Made by a program: the position numbers and the translations under genes | Source: JACCTI01 sp038237435 | GTDB lineage: Bacteria; Verrucomicrobiota; Verrucomicrobiia; Chthoniobacterales; UBA10450 | DNA length: 64,000 nt | Reading direction: 5' to 3' | Assembly: GCA_038237435.1 (NCBI GenBank) | Contig: JBBRYT010000001.1 | Span: forward strand, 397,408-461,407 | The notes under the pieces: generated by a model | Told to the model about the DNA's origin: nothing | What the model saw: only the letters and a program-made list of their open reading frames with translations | The model's database searches: none | In this document: positions 8,924 through 18,271 of the stretch, one piece after another | How positions within the stretch are numbered: the stretch's first letter is position 1 | Layout: each line of letters opens with the position of its first letter

Positions 8924-10483
8924 TTACGCCGTCACGGTTACTTCCTGCCGCGACGCACCGAATGTAAACTTCGGCCACCATTGTGAAAGTGAGCTTACTG
9001 AAACATACAAAAAGCCAATTTGGAACATGACCAGGAAAGGCACGGAAAGGAACTGGCCATGCCGAATCGCGAACCAGACGAAGTAACCAAAGTAGATGGC
9101 GAACCCCATTTCGACGATTGGCAGGAGGGACTTGAGCGGCGTGTATTTGCAGGAACGCCATGCTTTTTTCTTGCGCTCGATCCCGTACTTCGGCGTGCGG
9201 GCAAAATCCGATTCGTGATTGAAAACCGCTTCCAGAACGGCCCGTGCATTATTAATAGAGAGACCGATACCCAGCGCGAGTAGTGCGGGAAGGAGCAAAA
9301 TCTCTTTCATCCAGGTGCGCGGATGCAATTCTCGCTGCGCACAAATATAGAAAACAGCGACGGAAAGCGACGCCGTCAGAAAAATCGGCACATCGACCAG
9401 AAGCACGCGCAGCCAGCCTTGTTGCGGCCCGCCAATGGAGGGATGGAGCAGCACGCATAAACAAGCTAGCAGGAGGTATGCGAAGTTTGAGGTCAGATGC
9501 GCAGTCGCTTCGATCTTTAGCGGCAGCGGCAATTTGCTCCGCCAGATCGTTGGCAGCAATTTCTTGCAAGTCTGGACTGAGCCTTTCGTCCAGCGATGTT
9601 GCTGCGACTTAAAGCCGTTCATATCGACCGGCAATTCGGCCGGGGTAATGACATCCGCGAGAAACATGAATTTCCAACCGGCTAGCTGCGCGCGATAACT
9701 CAAATCCAAATCTTCCGTGAGCGTATCGTGTTGCCAGCCGCCGGCCTCTTCGATGCACGTGCGACGCCAGAGACCAGCTGTGCCGTTGAAGTTAAAGAAC
9801 CGTCCGCTCCGACTGCGGGCGGTTTGTTCTAATAAGAGATGGCCATCCAGGAACATCGCCTGGACGCGTGTGAGCAAAGAATAGGTGCGATTGAGATGAC
9901 CCCAGCGCGTTTGAATCATCCCGACGTTGGGATCGGTAAAGAAATGAATTGTTCGCTGCAGCAAATCGGTCTGCGGAACGAAATCGGCATCGAGGATGCA
10001 AACAAACTCTCCTTCCGCCGTGGCCAGGCCAGCTTCGAGCGCGCCGGCTTTGAAACCTACCCGATCGACGCGATGAATCAGTTCGACATTGAGTCCGCGG
10101 TCCTGCAACTCCGCCACACAGCGCGTGGTTAGCTCGCGCGTGTCATCGGTCGAATCGTCGAGCACCTGGATCTGTAAAAGCTCGCGCGGGTAGTCGATTT
10201 CGCTGACCGACTTCAACAAACGTTCGACGACGTAGACCTCGTTGAAGACAGGTAACTGCATCGTGACCTTGGGCAGTTGCGCGAAATGTGCCACCGGCTG
10301 CGGGTGGCGTTTCCGATGCTTCAAGAAGAGATAAATGATGAAGTAGCGATGAATGCCGTACGCGGAAAGACCCAGCAAAACGCTCAGGTAACAAATAGTC
10401 CAAATGAGATATCCGACGCTTCCGTGCATAACCGTTGAGAAGTGCCGGCTACTTGCCCCGGCGAGGGCGACATGATGCCGCAT
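8924..10483 (-). CDS. membrane glycosyltransferase family 2 (cellulose-synthase-like)
   Basis: Processive-type GT2 of 519 residues. After an N-terminal membrane helix (YLIWTICYLSVLLGLSAY) the GT-A domain shows the first Asp in VLDDSTDDT, the DxD-like motif CILDADFVP, the acceptor-site TEDLDLSYR and the QQHRW motif, so all D,D,D,QxxRW catalytic elements are present. Three to four C-terminal membrane segments follow. The arrangement matches CslA/glucomannan-synthase-like enzymes and the glucosyltransferases used for cyclic or linear glucans; the product is not determined. The ATG at 10483 has a GGAAG ribosome site six bases upstream; an ATG at 10429 is the alternative. Confidence 0.85.
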   Translation of the reverse strand: MRHHVALAGASSRHFSTVMHGSVGYLIWTICYLSVLLGLSAYGIHRYFIIYLFLKHRKRHPQPVAHFAQLPKVTMQLPVFNEVYVVERLLKSVSEIDYPRELLQIQVLDDSTDDTRELTTRCVAELQDRGLNVELIHRVDRVGFKAGALEAGLATAEGEFVCILDADFVPQTDLLQRTIHFFTDPNVGMIQTRWGHLNRTYSLLTRVQAMFLDGHLLLEQTARSRSGRFFNFNGTAGLWRRTCIEEAGGWQHDTLTEDLDLSYRAQLAGWKFMFLADVITPAELPVDMNGFKSQQHRWTKGSVQTCKKLLPTIWRSKLPLPLKIEATAHLTSNFAYLLLACLCVLLHPSIGGPQQGWLRVLLVDVPIFLTASLSVAVFYICAQRELHPRTWMKEILLLPALLALGIGLSINNARAVLEAVFNHESDFARTPKYGIERKKKAWRSCKYTPLKSLLPIVEMGFAIYFGYFVWFAIRHGQFLSVPFLVMFQIGFLYVSVSSLSQWWPKFTFGASRQEVTVTA

Positions 10484-10506
10484 GAGAGGCTTCCGTCAAA
10501 TCAAAA

Positions 10507-13137
10507 ATGCCACTTTTCCCTCGGAAAACGGGCGTAATCTCCATGCGTATCTCACTCACCTGGCGGCTTCATTCAGCCCTTGCCGCGATCCGGACGACGG
10601 TCGAATCTAAACGTTCAATGGCCCGACGCGAACTCACTGGCTTGCGACCTGTTTCGGAGCGCTCGGACCGCGATCGATTCGAGCGCTTTAACATCGTCAT
10701 CGCCATTTTGCTGGCCGGCTGGGTGCCCTCGATTTTGATGCTGATCGTCGCTTACACCATCCTGCCTCATTCCCTGGAATCGAAGATTCTGCGCGATCGG
10801 CAGACCTTCACGCAATTAATCGCGCATCTCGTGGGTGACGACCTCGACCGCACTGGAGCCATAATCGACTACTATCAGTCGCAACCCAATATCCAGCGTC
10901 TGCTGGCCGGGGCCGATCCGGGGAATGCGACCCAACAGTGGGTAAATGAAAACTTTTACTCGCATCCGCGCACTGATGGAATGTTCATCGCGAACGCGGA
11001 CGGAAAGTTAGTCGCCTCGCTGCCGTTTGTCCCGCCGCAGAGCAGCGCGGAGTTTTTTCCGAAGGAATCTCAAGAGCAGGCGGCCGGCCCGTCGGTTTAT
11101 CTGTCGCCGGTTCACATGCGGCCGTCGGATAACCGGCTCATTGCCGATCTCATCGGTGCCGTGCGCACGCCGGAAGGAAACGTCGTCGGTTACCTCGGCA
11201 TTTCTGTAGTGATCGATCGTATCGGGCGCCGTCTTTCCGAAATCCAATTTGCCGACCAATCAGCCTGTCAGGTGATTGATCAGAATGGCAAAATGCTTTT
11301 CCCGAATGGATTGGCTGATGACTCGTCTCAACCTTTTCCAGCCGTACCGGTCCAGAAAATCAGGGAGAAGCCTAACGACAACTTTGAGGAAAACGGAAAT
11401 CTTTACGCCTATTGCCAGATTCAAAGAAGCGGCTGGGTCGCAGTCATGGAGCAACCGAAAGCGGCAGCCTACAAACCGGTTAAGGATCTTCTCGCGAAGA
11501 TTACTTTTCCGGCCGCTTGGCTGATCATCCTGACCGCGATCGGCGCGTGGCTGGCGGGCAAATTCACACGCCGGCAAACTGAAGCCGCCCGTCGCATCGA
11601 ACGCGAAGTTATTTTCAATGAAAAGATCCTGGCCAACATGCCCAGCGGCATTGCCCTCATCGATCCGAACTCCCGTAGCTTTTTGCAGGCAAACGACGCC
11701 TTCGCCACTATGGCAAAAGACTTCGGCGAACTCGATCCGGATAAGAACATCTACGATGCGACCTTCGACGAAGTGAAAATCGCACCGCTCGATGCGATTG
11801 AGAAAACGCTCACTTTCGGAGCGCCGTTTCAGATCGTCGAGCAGCCGTATAACGATCGCAACGGCGTGACGCATTTCGTGAACGTGAACCTGTTACGTCT
11901 CCAGGGTGCGGATCAGCGCATTCAAGGCGTTTTGTATTTGATCGAAGACAAAACGCGTGACGTCACTTTGCGTCAGGAATTGATCGCGGCCAATGCGGCC
12001 AAAGATCAATTCCTCGCGCTTCTCTCGCACGAGTTGCGCAATCCGCTTTCGCCCGTCATCGCGATGGTCGGTGAACTGGAAGCGAGCGCGTCGAAATCAC
12101 CCGAGGTCCGCCGCGCTTTGGAAGTGATTAAACGCAACGTCGAGCTGGAGGCGCGTTTGATCGACGATCTGCTCGACATCACGCGCATCGCCAAAGGCAA
12201 ACTGCAATTGACCCTCGAGACGGTGAACGTGCACGAGATCATTCAGCGCGCCTATGAGATCTGCCGCGAAGAAATTCTCGGGAAAAATCTCGGGATTGAA
12301 TTTCGCCTGCGGGCCCAGCGCCCGCACGTCGAGGCCGACCCAGCGCGTCTGCAGCAGGTTTTTTGGAACCTGATCAAGAACAGCGTCAAATTTACCCCAC
12401 CAGATGGACGGATCATCATCGAGACTCTCAACTCGTCCGAAGAGACGATCGAAGTCCGCATCACTGATACCGGCATCGGGATCGAGCACGAAAAAATCGG
12501 CAAGGTTTTCAACGCGTTCGAGCAAGGACAGATGTCAATTACACGGCGCTTCGGCGGGCTGGGTCTCGGTCTGGCGATTTCGAAAGCAATGGTGGGAGCG
12601 CACGGCGGGACGATTCAGGTGGAAAGCGAAGGAAAAAATCGGGGCGCTATCTTCACCGTAACTTTGCACACCGTGGCGAGCCCGCGCGCCGATGAGACGA
12701 AACACCGCCCTGTCCAACTAAATGACGGCGCGAAAACGCGTTCCAGCGCACGGGCGACGCGCCTCCTCATCGTCGATGATCATATCGACACTTGCACCGG
12801 CATGCGCTTGATGCTGGAGCGGCGCGGTTATCAGGTCACTTGCGCTTACACGGCCGATGAAGCCGTCGAGAAAGCAAAGGGCCAGGAATTCGATTTGCTC
12901 ATCAGCGACATTGGCCTCCCCGATCGTTCCGGTTACGAATTGATGCAGGAACTGCGTTCAACAAAGAGTCTGCGCGGAATCGCCTTAAGCGGCTTCGGAA
13001 TGGAGAACGATGTCAGCCGCGCCCGCGCCGCCGGATTTTCTGAGCATCTGACCAAGCCGATAAATATCGAGCGTCTGGAAGAAGCGATTCACGATTTGCT
13101 CGAAACGGAAGCGGCTGCGCCGACGCGCGGCGATTAA
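10507..13137 (+). CDS. hybrid sensor histidine kinase with dCache-like sensor and C-terminal receiver
   Basis: Membrane sensor of 876 residues. The first membrane helix is at about 60-85 (IVIAILLAGWVPSILMLIV), followed by an extracytoplasmic region of about 245 residues resembling dCache sensors (YYQSQPNIQRLLAG, GYLGISVVIDRIGR), and a second helix at about 332-352. A PAS-like region lies at about 375-480. The HisKA box ALLSHELRNPLSP has the phospho-His near 508. HATPase_c follows with N, G1 and G2 boxes (NLIKNSVKFTPPDG, DTGIGI, GGLGLGLAI). The receiver starts near 752 with the acceptor Asp near 800 (LLISDIGLPDRSGY). No partner regulator is adjacent. The signal is unknown. Confidence 0.9.
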   Translation: MPLFPRKTGVISMRISLTWRLHSALAAIRTTVESKRSMARRELTGLRPVSERSDRDRFERFNIVIAILLAGWVPSILMLIVAYTILPHSLESKILRDRQTFTQLIAHLVGDDLDRTGAIIDYYQSQPNIQRLLAGADPGNATQQWVNENFYSHPRTDGMFIANADGKLVASLPFVPPQSSAEFFPKESQEQAAGPSVYLSPVHMRPSDNRLIADLIGAVRTPEGNVVGYLGISVVIDRIGRRLSEIQFADQSACQVIDQNGKMLFPNGLADDSSQPFPAVPVQKIREKPNDNFEENGNLYAYCQIQRSGWVAVMEQPKAAAYKPVKDLLAKITFPAAWLIILTAIGAWLAGKFTRRQTEAARRIEREVIFNEKILANMPSGIALIDPNSRSFLQANDAFATMAKDFGELDPDKNIYDATFDEVKIAPLDAIEKTLTFGAPFQIVEQPYNDRNGVTHFVNVNLLRLQGADQRIQGVLYLIEDKTRDVTLRQELIAANAAKDQFLALLSHELRNPLSPVIAMVGELEASASKSPEVRRALEVIKRNVELEARLIDDLLDITRIAKGKLQLTLETVNVHEIIQRAYEICREEILGKNLGIEFRLRAQRPHVEADPARLQQVFWNLIKNSVKFTPPDGRIIIETLNSSEETIEVRITDTGIGIEHEKIGKVFNAFEQGQMSITRRFGGLGLGLAISKAMVGAHGGTIQVESEGKNRGAIFTVTLHTVASPRADETKHRPVQLNDGAKTRSSARATRLLIVDDHIDTCTGMRLMLERRGYQVTCAYTADEAVEKAKGQEFDLLISDIGLPDRSGYELMQELRSTKSLRGIALSGFGMENDVSRARAAGFSEHLTKPINIERLEEAIHDLLETEAAAPTRGD

Positions 13138-13163
13138 CCGCATGCTGGCCAACAATTCGAGAA

Positions 13164-13523
13164 CTACACCGCTCCACGGGCCGCGCTCTGCTCTAACGCT
13201 TCCTTTTTCTCGGACGCGTCTTTGAGCTCGCGCGATAACTTTTCCACGCGCTGCCGCATCACTTTGCCGGCCTTGAACTTTACCGTCGCGCGCGACGGAA
13301 TGGTGAAGCTGCTGCCGGGCTGGTTGGGATTTCGTCCCACACGCGGCTTGGTCAGGCGGGGTTGAAAGACGCCAAAGTTGCGCAGCTCCACCGCAACATT
13401 TTTGGCCAGGCTATCGGTAATGTGGTCGAGCGTTCGCTGGACGACCTCAAAGACCTCGTGCTGGACCATTCCGGTTTGGTTGCTAATGGCGACGACGATG
13501 TCTCGTTTCGTGAGCTTAGCCAT
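13164..13523 (-). CDS. HU/IHF-family DNA-binding protein with a charged C-terminal tail
   Basis: Nucleoid-associated histone-like protein, 119 residues. It opens MAKLTKRDIVVAISNQTGM; the DNA-binding arm is recognisable in RNFGVFQPRLTKPRVGRNP, with FTIPSRATVKFKAGKVMR closing the fold. Compared with a typical 90-95 residue HU it has about 25 additional C-terminal residues rich in Lys, Glu and Ala. Dimer formation and DNA bending are family knowledge. It converges with the sensor kinase gene. Confidence 0.9.
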   Translation of the reverse strand: MAKLTKRDIVVAISNQTGMVQHEVFEVVQRTLDHITDSLAKNVAVELRNFGVFQPRLTKPRVGRNPNQPGSSFTIPSRATVKFKAGKVMRQRVEKLSRELKDASEKKEALEQSAARGAV

Positions 13524-13623
13524 ATAACCTATTCGGTAAACACTCCCGCTTTACGTGGGAGAAATCCGAGATTTTCCGGACGCCCGCACGCCCGGCGCGC
13601 GAATGTCGTTCGATCTCAGCTAC

Positions 13624-14058
13624 TTAAGAGCTCACCGCAGTTCCCCGAAAAAGTCTAGCGAAATGATAAGAAAGGGCCGTATGACCGGCCAAAAACTTCC
13701 GGCGAGACTTCAATTGGCCCTGCATTACCCCCAACTTGGTAAAGACGCCGTTCCAATCCGTTTCCAGCCGGCGAATCTCTTCATTCGGTAAATCGCGCAC
13801 CCCGCGCATCGAAACCCCGCGCTGCAAGACATTCATCGCCCGGCCGGAAAGTTCTGCCAGCACACCGAGTTCGCGGAAGGCGTGCTCGGTTTCCTGCAAA
13901 AGATTCGCGCGAATCTCTGTGAATTGGCGTTCCTGTTCCGCGGAAATGATCGGCTTCGCTTTGTCCAACCCGTAGGTGATCAAGTCGTGCAGCTTCTTCC
14001 AGTTATCCAACTGCAGCGTGAGCAAACGCAGTCGGGTTTCGAGGGTTCGGTCTCTCAT
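13624..14058 (-). CDS. uncharacterised helical protein translated with the DUF4388 protein
   Basis: A 144-residue protein predicted to be largely helical from its heptad-like Leu and charged pattern (ETRLRLLTLQLDNWKKL, QERQFTEIRANLLQETEHAF). I do not recognise the family. It has no signal peptide or membrane segment, so it is probably cytoplasmic. Its start overlaps the stop of the upstream DUF4388 gene by four bases, which suggests coupled translation and a shared task; a partner or effector role is inference. Confidence 0.6.
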   Translation of the reverse strand: MRDRTLETRLRLLTLQLDNWKKLHDLITYGLDKAKPIISAEQERQFTEIRANLLQETEHAFRELGVLAELSGRAMNVLQRGVSMRGVRDLPNEEIRRLETDWNGVFTKLGVMQGQLKSRRKFLAGHTALSYHFARLFRGTAVSS

Positions 14059-14792
14059 GGTTGGCTGCTCGAAGAAAGCTCCAGTGTTTCATCGAGTTTT
14101 TGCAAATTATCGATGAGCAAATGCGCCCACGGCCGATCGACCGTTTGCATTTGGCTGATGATTCCTTCTTCGAAATAAAATCTTCCCTGGCGCCAGCGGA
14201 AAATTTCCGCGATCGCTTGTTCGCCTTCCAGCGTTCCGAAAACCGCATGCCGCAGGGACCCGTGCTGCAGATAAATTTCGCTGTTGCCCCGGCTCGACTT
14301 GAAAGTGAATCGGCCGCTCCGTTGACCCAGACAACTCATCTGCAAGATCTCCGCGGCGGAAAATTGATTCAAATTTCCAATGAGCGAGTGGCAAGGGTCA
14401 ATTCCCTCGGACGCCTCTGCCGAACTATTGGCGAGCGAATCCACAAAAGATCGCAAACGCATCCGTAAACGCTCCGTGCTCCAGCCCGGCGTGATACGGG
14501 TGATTTTCTGCAATTCTGCCGAGTGGGCGAAAGCTGTTTCCCTCGGTCGTCGCGCGAGGCAGGCTATTTGCAGCGAAGGAAAATGTTGCCGTGCATTCGT
14601 CGCCTGTTCCAAGGCAACCACCGGTTCACCTTCGACGATCAACCCATCAAAATGCTCCGCCAAGAGAACGGAAATCGCCTCCGACATTGTGCGCACAATG
14701 CGCGTCTCGACCTCCGACATCTCATCTATAAGACCAATCGCGCGGTCTTGGAAAACAGGGTCGGTATTGAGAATGAGAAGGCGCGTTTCCAC
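14055..14792 (-). CDS. DUF4388 (PATAN) protein with a degenerate receiver-like N-terminus
   Basis: A 245-residue two-part protein. Residues 1 to about 115 look like a response-regulator receiver (LLILNTDPVFQDRAIGLID, IACLARRPRET), but the phospho-acceptor position reads GLIVEGEP, with Glu in place of Asp, so it is probably not phosphorylated. Residues of about 135-235 form a DUF4388/PATAN domain (LIGNLNQFSAAEILQMSCL, SGRFTFKS, IYLQHGSLRHAVFGTLEGE, then EGII). PATAN domains occur with two-component and gliding/motility regulators. It couples by a four-base overlap to the helical protein downstream. The signal input is unknown. Confidence 0.75.
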   Translation of the reverse strand: METRLLILNTDPVFQDRAIGLIDEMSEVETRIVRTMSEAISVLLAEHFDGLIVEGEPVVALEQATNARQHFPSLQIACLARRPRETAFAHSAELQKITRITPGWSTERLRMRLRSFVDSLANSSAEASEGIDPCHSLIGNLNQFSAAEILQMSCLGQRSGRFTFKSSRGNSEIYLQHGSLRHAVFGTLEGEQAIAEIFRWRQGRFYFEEGIISQMQTVDRPWAHLLIDNLQKLDETLELSSSSQP

Positions 14793-14852
14793 TGGTGCAG
14801 GTAAAGCCTCGTCGTAACAAGCAAGAACCTTGCCCGCGACCAGTTGCGCGGC

Positions 14853-15800
14853 CTATCGCCGCCACGCCTCGCGCGGAGGCGGCGCGGCATAAGCATCCGG
14901 GGCGATTTCGTGCGCCGTGCGGAAATGGACTTTTCCGATTTCGCGCAAGACCTCGGCTCCGTGCTCTTTCACCAGCATCTTCGCACTTTCTTTAACAGCA
15001 GCCGACACGCCGCGGCCCAACTTTTGACCCAGCACTTTTCCTTTTTGATCAAGCCAATCGATAAACGCTTCCCGGGCAATGATCGAAGCTGCCGCTACCG
15101 CTGGATCCGATTCAGCTTTTGTCCGTTGTTCAACCACGATCGTCTTGCCGTGTTGCTGAAGTGCGCGCTCAATCACGCGTACATCGGCGAATTTGTCCGA
15201 GAGTGCCCGCGGGCAGTTGGGTTTGCGCACGACAAGATTTTCGATCACGCGCGCATGTCCCCAACCGAGCAGACTGTTTAGGTTTCCAAACTTCTCGTAG
15301 AGCTCGTTATACTTCGCCGGCCCGATGGTCACCGTCTCGATCAAGGCGCCTTGTGTTTTTCGAATCGCCTCCGCCAGTGTGCGAATGCGCGCATCGGACC
15401 CAATGCGTTTGCTGTCCTGCACACCCGCTTCCATGAATTTCCGCGCAATCCCGCGATCGACATAAACGCCCGCAATCACCAGCGGCCCGAAAAAATCGCC
15501 TTTGCCACTTTCATCCACACCGAAATGCGGCTCGAACATTTCCGGTGAATGCACTTCTTCGTAGCCCAGCTTCGCCTCGCCCAAAATTTTCGGCTCGAGC
15601 TGAAATTGCACGAATTCCTCGATGCCCTTTCCTTGGAGCAAGATTTTTGGACCCTTCTCGTAAACCGCGACGCTCAGCTTTTCCTTTTGCGCAAAAAAAA
15701 TCGTATACGGCCGCGAGGCGAACTCGAAGCCCAACTCGTCGAGCAACGCGCGCAGCTGCATCGCCTGTTCGTTTGAAAGCGGATGTGTATAAGAATTCAT
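14853..15800 (-). CDS. rnhC: ribonuclease HIII
   Basis: Cleaves RNA in RNA-DNA hybrids. Of 315 residues, the N-terminal 80-90 form the TBP-like substrate-binding domain specific to RNase HIII (LRALLDELGFEFASRPYTIFF, EKLSVAVYEKGPKILLQGKG). The catalytic domain follows with the DEDE set beginning FGVDESGKGDFFGPLVIAGV, the next Asp in GVQDSKRIG, and a third acidic residue in KAESDPAVAAASIIARE. I chose the ATG at 15800 (MNSYTHPLSNEQ); a longer frame reaches into mutY. Its start lies about 10 bases from the divergent mutY start. Confidence 0.92.
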   Translation of the reverse strand: MNSYTHPLSNEQAMQLRALLDELGFEFASRPYTIFFAQKEKLSVAVYEKGPKILLQGKGIEEFVQFQLEPKILGEAKLGYEEVHSPEMFEPHFGVDESGKGDFFGPLVIAGVYVDRGIARKFMEAGVQDSKRIGSDARIRTLAEAIRKTQGALIETVTIGPAKYNELYEKFGNLNSLLGWGHARVIENLVVRKPNCPRALSDKFADVRVIERALQQHGKTIVVEQRTKAESDPAVAAASIIAREAFIDWLDQKGKVLGQKLGRGVSAAVKESAKMLVKEHGAEVLREIGKVHFRTAHEIAPDAYAAPPPREAWRR

Positions 15801-15810
15801 TCGCTTCGTG

Positions 15811-16782
15811 ATGTTAGCTTCATCTGCCGCCTTTCGTAGAGCGTTACTCGCCTGGTATGGCAAGCACGGACGCGATCTGCCGTGGCGGCACACCCGCGAT
15901 CCTTACGCGATTCTGGTTTCGGAAATAATGCTGCAGCAAACGCAGGTCGCGACCGTCATCCCTTACTATAATAGATGGCTGCAGCGCTTCCCCGACTTTC
16001 GCACCCTCGCCGCCGCCGCCGAATCGGATGTGCTGCACGCGTGGCAAGGATTGGGTTACTACGCACGGGCGCGAAACTTCCACGCTCTCGCAAAAGCGGT
16101 GACGAATTTCCCGACCGTGGTCGAAGAAATGCGCCGGTTGCCGGGAATCGGCCGTTATACCGCCAACGCTGTTGCGACCTTTGCTTTCGATAAATCCGTG
16201 CCCGTAGTCGAAGCGAACATCGCTCGTCTTCTCGCCCGCCTAACGAATCTCCAGGCGCCAATCGATTCAGCCATCGGATGCGAGAGCCTTTGGAACTGCG
16301 CTGCCGCGCTCGTGCCAAAACGAAACGCGCGCCAATTCAATTCCGCGTTAATGGATCTAGGCGCAACCATCTGCGCGGCGCGCCAACCAAAGTGCCAAAT
16401 TTGTCCGGTGCGAAAATTCTGTTCGGCCGTTGACCCAAGCACCCTCCCGCGAAAACGCGCGCGACCTTCGCTGCGAACAATGATTGAACGTCACTCCTTT
16501 GCGCAAAGAGGCGGGCGCGTTCTGCTCGAGCAATCGACCGGTCGCTGGCGCGGGATGTGGATTCTGCCGCATTTGCCTAACGAGTCCAAACCCGCGCGCG
16601 CCTTGCACCGTTCTGTGTTTCCCTTCACGCATCATCGCATCACGCTCTGTGTGCATCGCGGCTTGAGTCCATCCACCCGCACGCGCTGGTTCTCCGTCTC
16701 TTCGTTAGACTCGATCCCGATGCCCTCGCCGCATCGGCGAGCCTTGGTGCATTTGCTCGCGCGCCGCCAGTCCGCTAACTAA
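15811..16782 (+). CDS. mutY: adenine DNA glycosylase MutY
   Basis: Removes adenine mispaired with 8-oxoguanine. The helix-hairpin-helix glycosylase domain is complete: LPWRHTRDPYAILVSEIMLQ (catalytic Glu), TVIPYYNRW, LPGIGRYTANAVATFAF and the catalytic Asp in VPVVEANIARLLAR. The 4Fe-4S cluster ligands show the classic spacing C-x6-C-x2-C-x5-C near residues 190-206. The C-terminal NUDIX-like 8-oxoG recognition part is shorter than in E. coli MutY (323 residues against about 350). GTG (15808) and ATG (15811) are adjacent start options. The dispersed motif occurs at 16239, 16576 and 16701. Confidence 0.92.
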   Translation: MLASSAAFRRALLAWYGKHGRDLPWRHTRDPYAILVSEIMLQQTQVATVIPYYNRWLQRFPDFRTLAAAAESDVLHAWQGLGYYARARNFHALAKAVTNFPTVVEEMRRLPGIGRYTANAVATFAFDKSVPVVEANIARLLARLTNLQAPIDSAIGCESLWNCAAALVPKRNARQFNSALMDLGATICAARQPKCQICPVRKFCSAVDPSTLPRKRARPSLRTMIERHSFAQRGGRVLLEQSTGRWRGMWILPHLPNESKPARALHRSVFPFTHHRITLCVHRGLSPSTRTRWFSVSSLDSIPMPSPHRRALVHLLARRQSAN

Positions 16783-16791
16783 CTTCCTGCG

Positions 16792-17667
16792 ATGCGTTCG
16801 ATGACCGGATATGGCCGTGGCGAAGTCGATTACGACGGCGTGAAATTCAGCGTGGAATTGAATTCCGTAAATCGGAAGCAGAGCGAGATCATGATCAACG
16901 CACCGCGCGAGTTCGCCGAGCTCGAGCCGCGCATTCGCCAAACGATCAACGAAAAATTATCCCGCGGCCGCACTACGGTTCTGATCGCTTCGCAAGTCGG
17001 CGGGAATGGCGCGGGCCGTCTCGCGCTCGATACCGCTCTCGCGCGTTCCTACCGCGATGCCATGCACGCGCTGCAGAAAGAATTGAATGCGCCGGGCGAG
17101 ATCACTATTGGTGCGATCCTGCAAGCGCCAGGCGTGATGCGTTTCTCGGAGAACAATCTCGACGGTAAGGAAATCTGGCCGGTCCTGGAGCATGCACTCG
17201 ATGATGCGCTCTTGGAGTTGATCAAGATGCGAGAACGCGAAGGGAAACATCTCGCGAAAGATTTGATTCATCGACTGAAAGTCATCCGTCACGAAGTGAA
17301 AAGCGTGCGTGGTCTCTTTCCCGAAGTAGTAAAAAAATATCGGACCGCCTTGCTCGAGCGCATTCAAAAAGCGGGACTGAACCTCTCGTTAGACGACGAA
17401 CGTTTGTTGAAAGAGGTTTCCATCTTCGCTGATCGTTCCGACGTTTCCGAGGAACTTACCCGACTCGAAAGTCATCTGGCGCAGTTCGCGCATCACTTGC
17501 GCAAGAATGAACCCGTCGGCCGCACGCTTGAGTTCATTACTCAGGAAATTGCGCGCGAACTAAACACGCTCGGCGCGAAAGCGAACGATGCTGTGATCTC
17601 GCAACACGTCGTCGCGAGTAAAGCGGAGCTGGAAAAAATCCGCGAGCAAATCCAAAACCTTGAGTAA
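16792..17667 (+). CDS. yicC: YicC family endoribonuclease-like protein
   Basis: YicC-type protein, 291 residues, recently linked to small-RNA and mRNA cleavage in E. coli. Starts MRSMTGYGRGEVDYDG, the hallmark N-terminus of the YicC_N domain, and ends in the DUF1732 domain (LEFITQEIARELNTLGAKAN, VVASKAELEKIREQIQNLE). It is the first gene of a tight + strand run: its 3' end overlaps gmk by 8 bases, an arrangement seen in many bacteria (yicC-gmk-coaBC). Confidence 0.9.
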   Translation: MRSMTGYGRGEVDYDGVKFSVELNSVNRKQSEIMINAPREFAELEPRIRQTINEKLSRGRTTVLIASQVGGNGAGRLALDTALARSYRDAMHALQKELNAPGEITIGAILQAPGVMRFSENNLDGKEIWPVLEHALDDALLELIKMREREGKHLAKDLIHRLKVIRHEVKSVRGLFPEVVKKYRTALLERIQKAGLNLSLDDERLLKEVSIFADRSDVSEELTRLESHLAQFAHHLRKNEPVGRTLEFITQEIARELNTLGAKANDAVISQHVVASKAELEKIREQIQNLE

Positions 17668-18271
17668 TCAATTCACGCGCAGCGGAATCTTGTTTGTCGT
17701 CTCCGCTCCGTCGGGTGCGGGCAAGACGACGCTATGCGATGCGCTCCGGCAAACGCCGGACTTCGTTTATTCTGTTTCCTGCACCACACGACCGCCGCGC
17801 GCAGGCGAACTCGAAGGCGAAGATTATCGCTTCATCAGCGAAGCTGACTTTGAGGAACGCATCGCCCGGAGGGAATTTCTCGAACATGCAAAAGTGCACG
17901 AGCATTCCTACGGAACGTTGCGCGAGCCGATTCTGAATAACTTAAAAAGTGGCGTCGATGTTTTGATCGACATCGATACGCAAGGCGCGGCCTCTATTCG
18001 CAATTACGACGATCCATTCATCCGCCAAAGTTTGTGCGACGTTTTTATTATGCCGCCTGATCTCGACGAACTACGCCGTCGCCTGGGGAAACGCGGCACC
18101 GAAACGAACGAGCAAATCGATTTGCGCCTGGTGAACGCCGCGCGCGAAATGGAACTTTGGCGCGACTATCGTTACACCATCATCAGTAAATCGATGGAGG
18201 AAGACTTGCAGAAGTTTCGTAACATCATGGGCGCGGAACGTTATCTCAGCCGACGATTGGTTCTGGCGTGA
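17660..18271 (+). CDS. gmk: guanylate kinase
   Basis: Phosphorylates GMP to GDP. The 203-residue length is standard. The P-loop is SAPSGAGKTTL, the GMP-binding region SCTTRPPRAGELEGEDYRFI is intact, and the lid and C-terminal region (RLGKRGTETNEQIDLRL) is recognisable. It overlaps yicC by 8 bases at the start and coaC by the GTGA junction at the end, so the cluster is probably one transcript. rpoZ, often found between gmk and coaBC, is not here. Confidence 0.94.
   Translation: MSNQFTRSGILFVVSAPSGAGKTTLCDALRQTPDFVYSVSCTTRPPRAGELEGEDYRFISEADFEERIARREFLEHAKVHEHSYGTLREPILNNLKSGVDVLIDIDTQGAASIRNYDDPFIRQSLCDVFIMPPDLDELRRRLGKRGTETNEQIDLRLVNAAREMELWRDYRYTIISKSMEEDLQKFRNIMGAERYLSRRLVLA

Noticed and set aside
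13536..13560. CTCCC/GGGAG hairpin upstream of the HU gene as a regulatory element
   Set aside because: Only five strong base pairs, no partner signal and no T-run; too weak to call.
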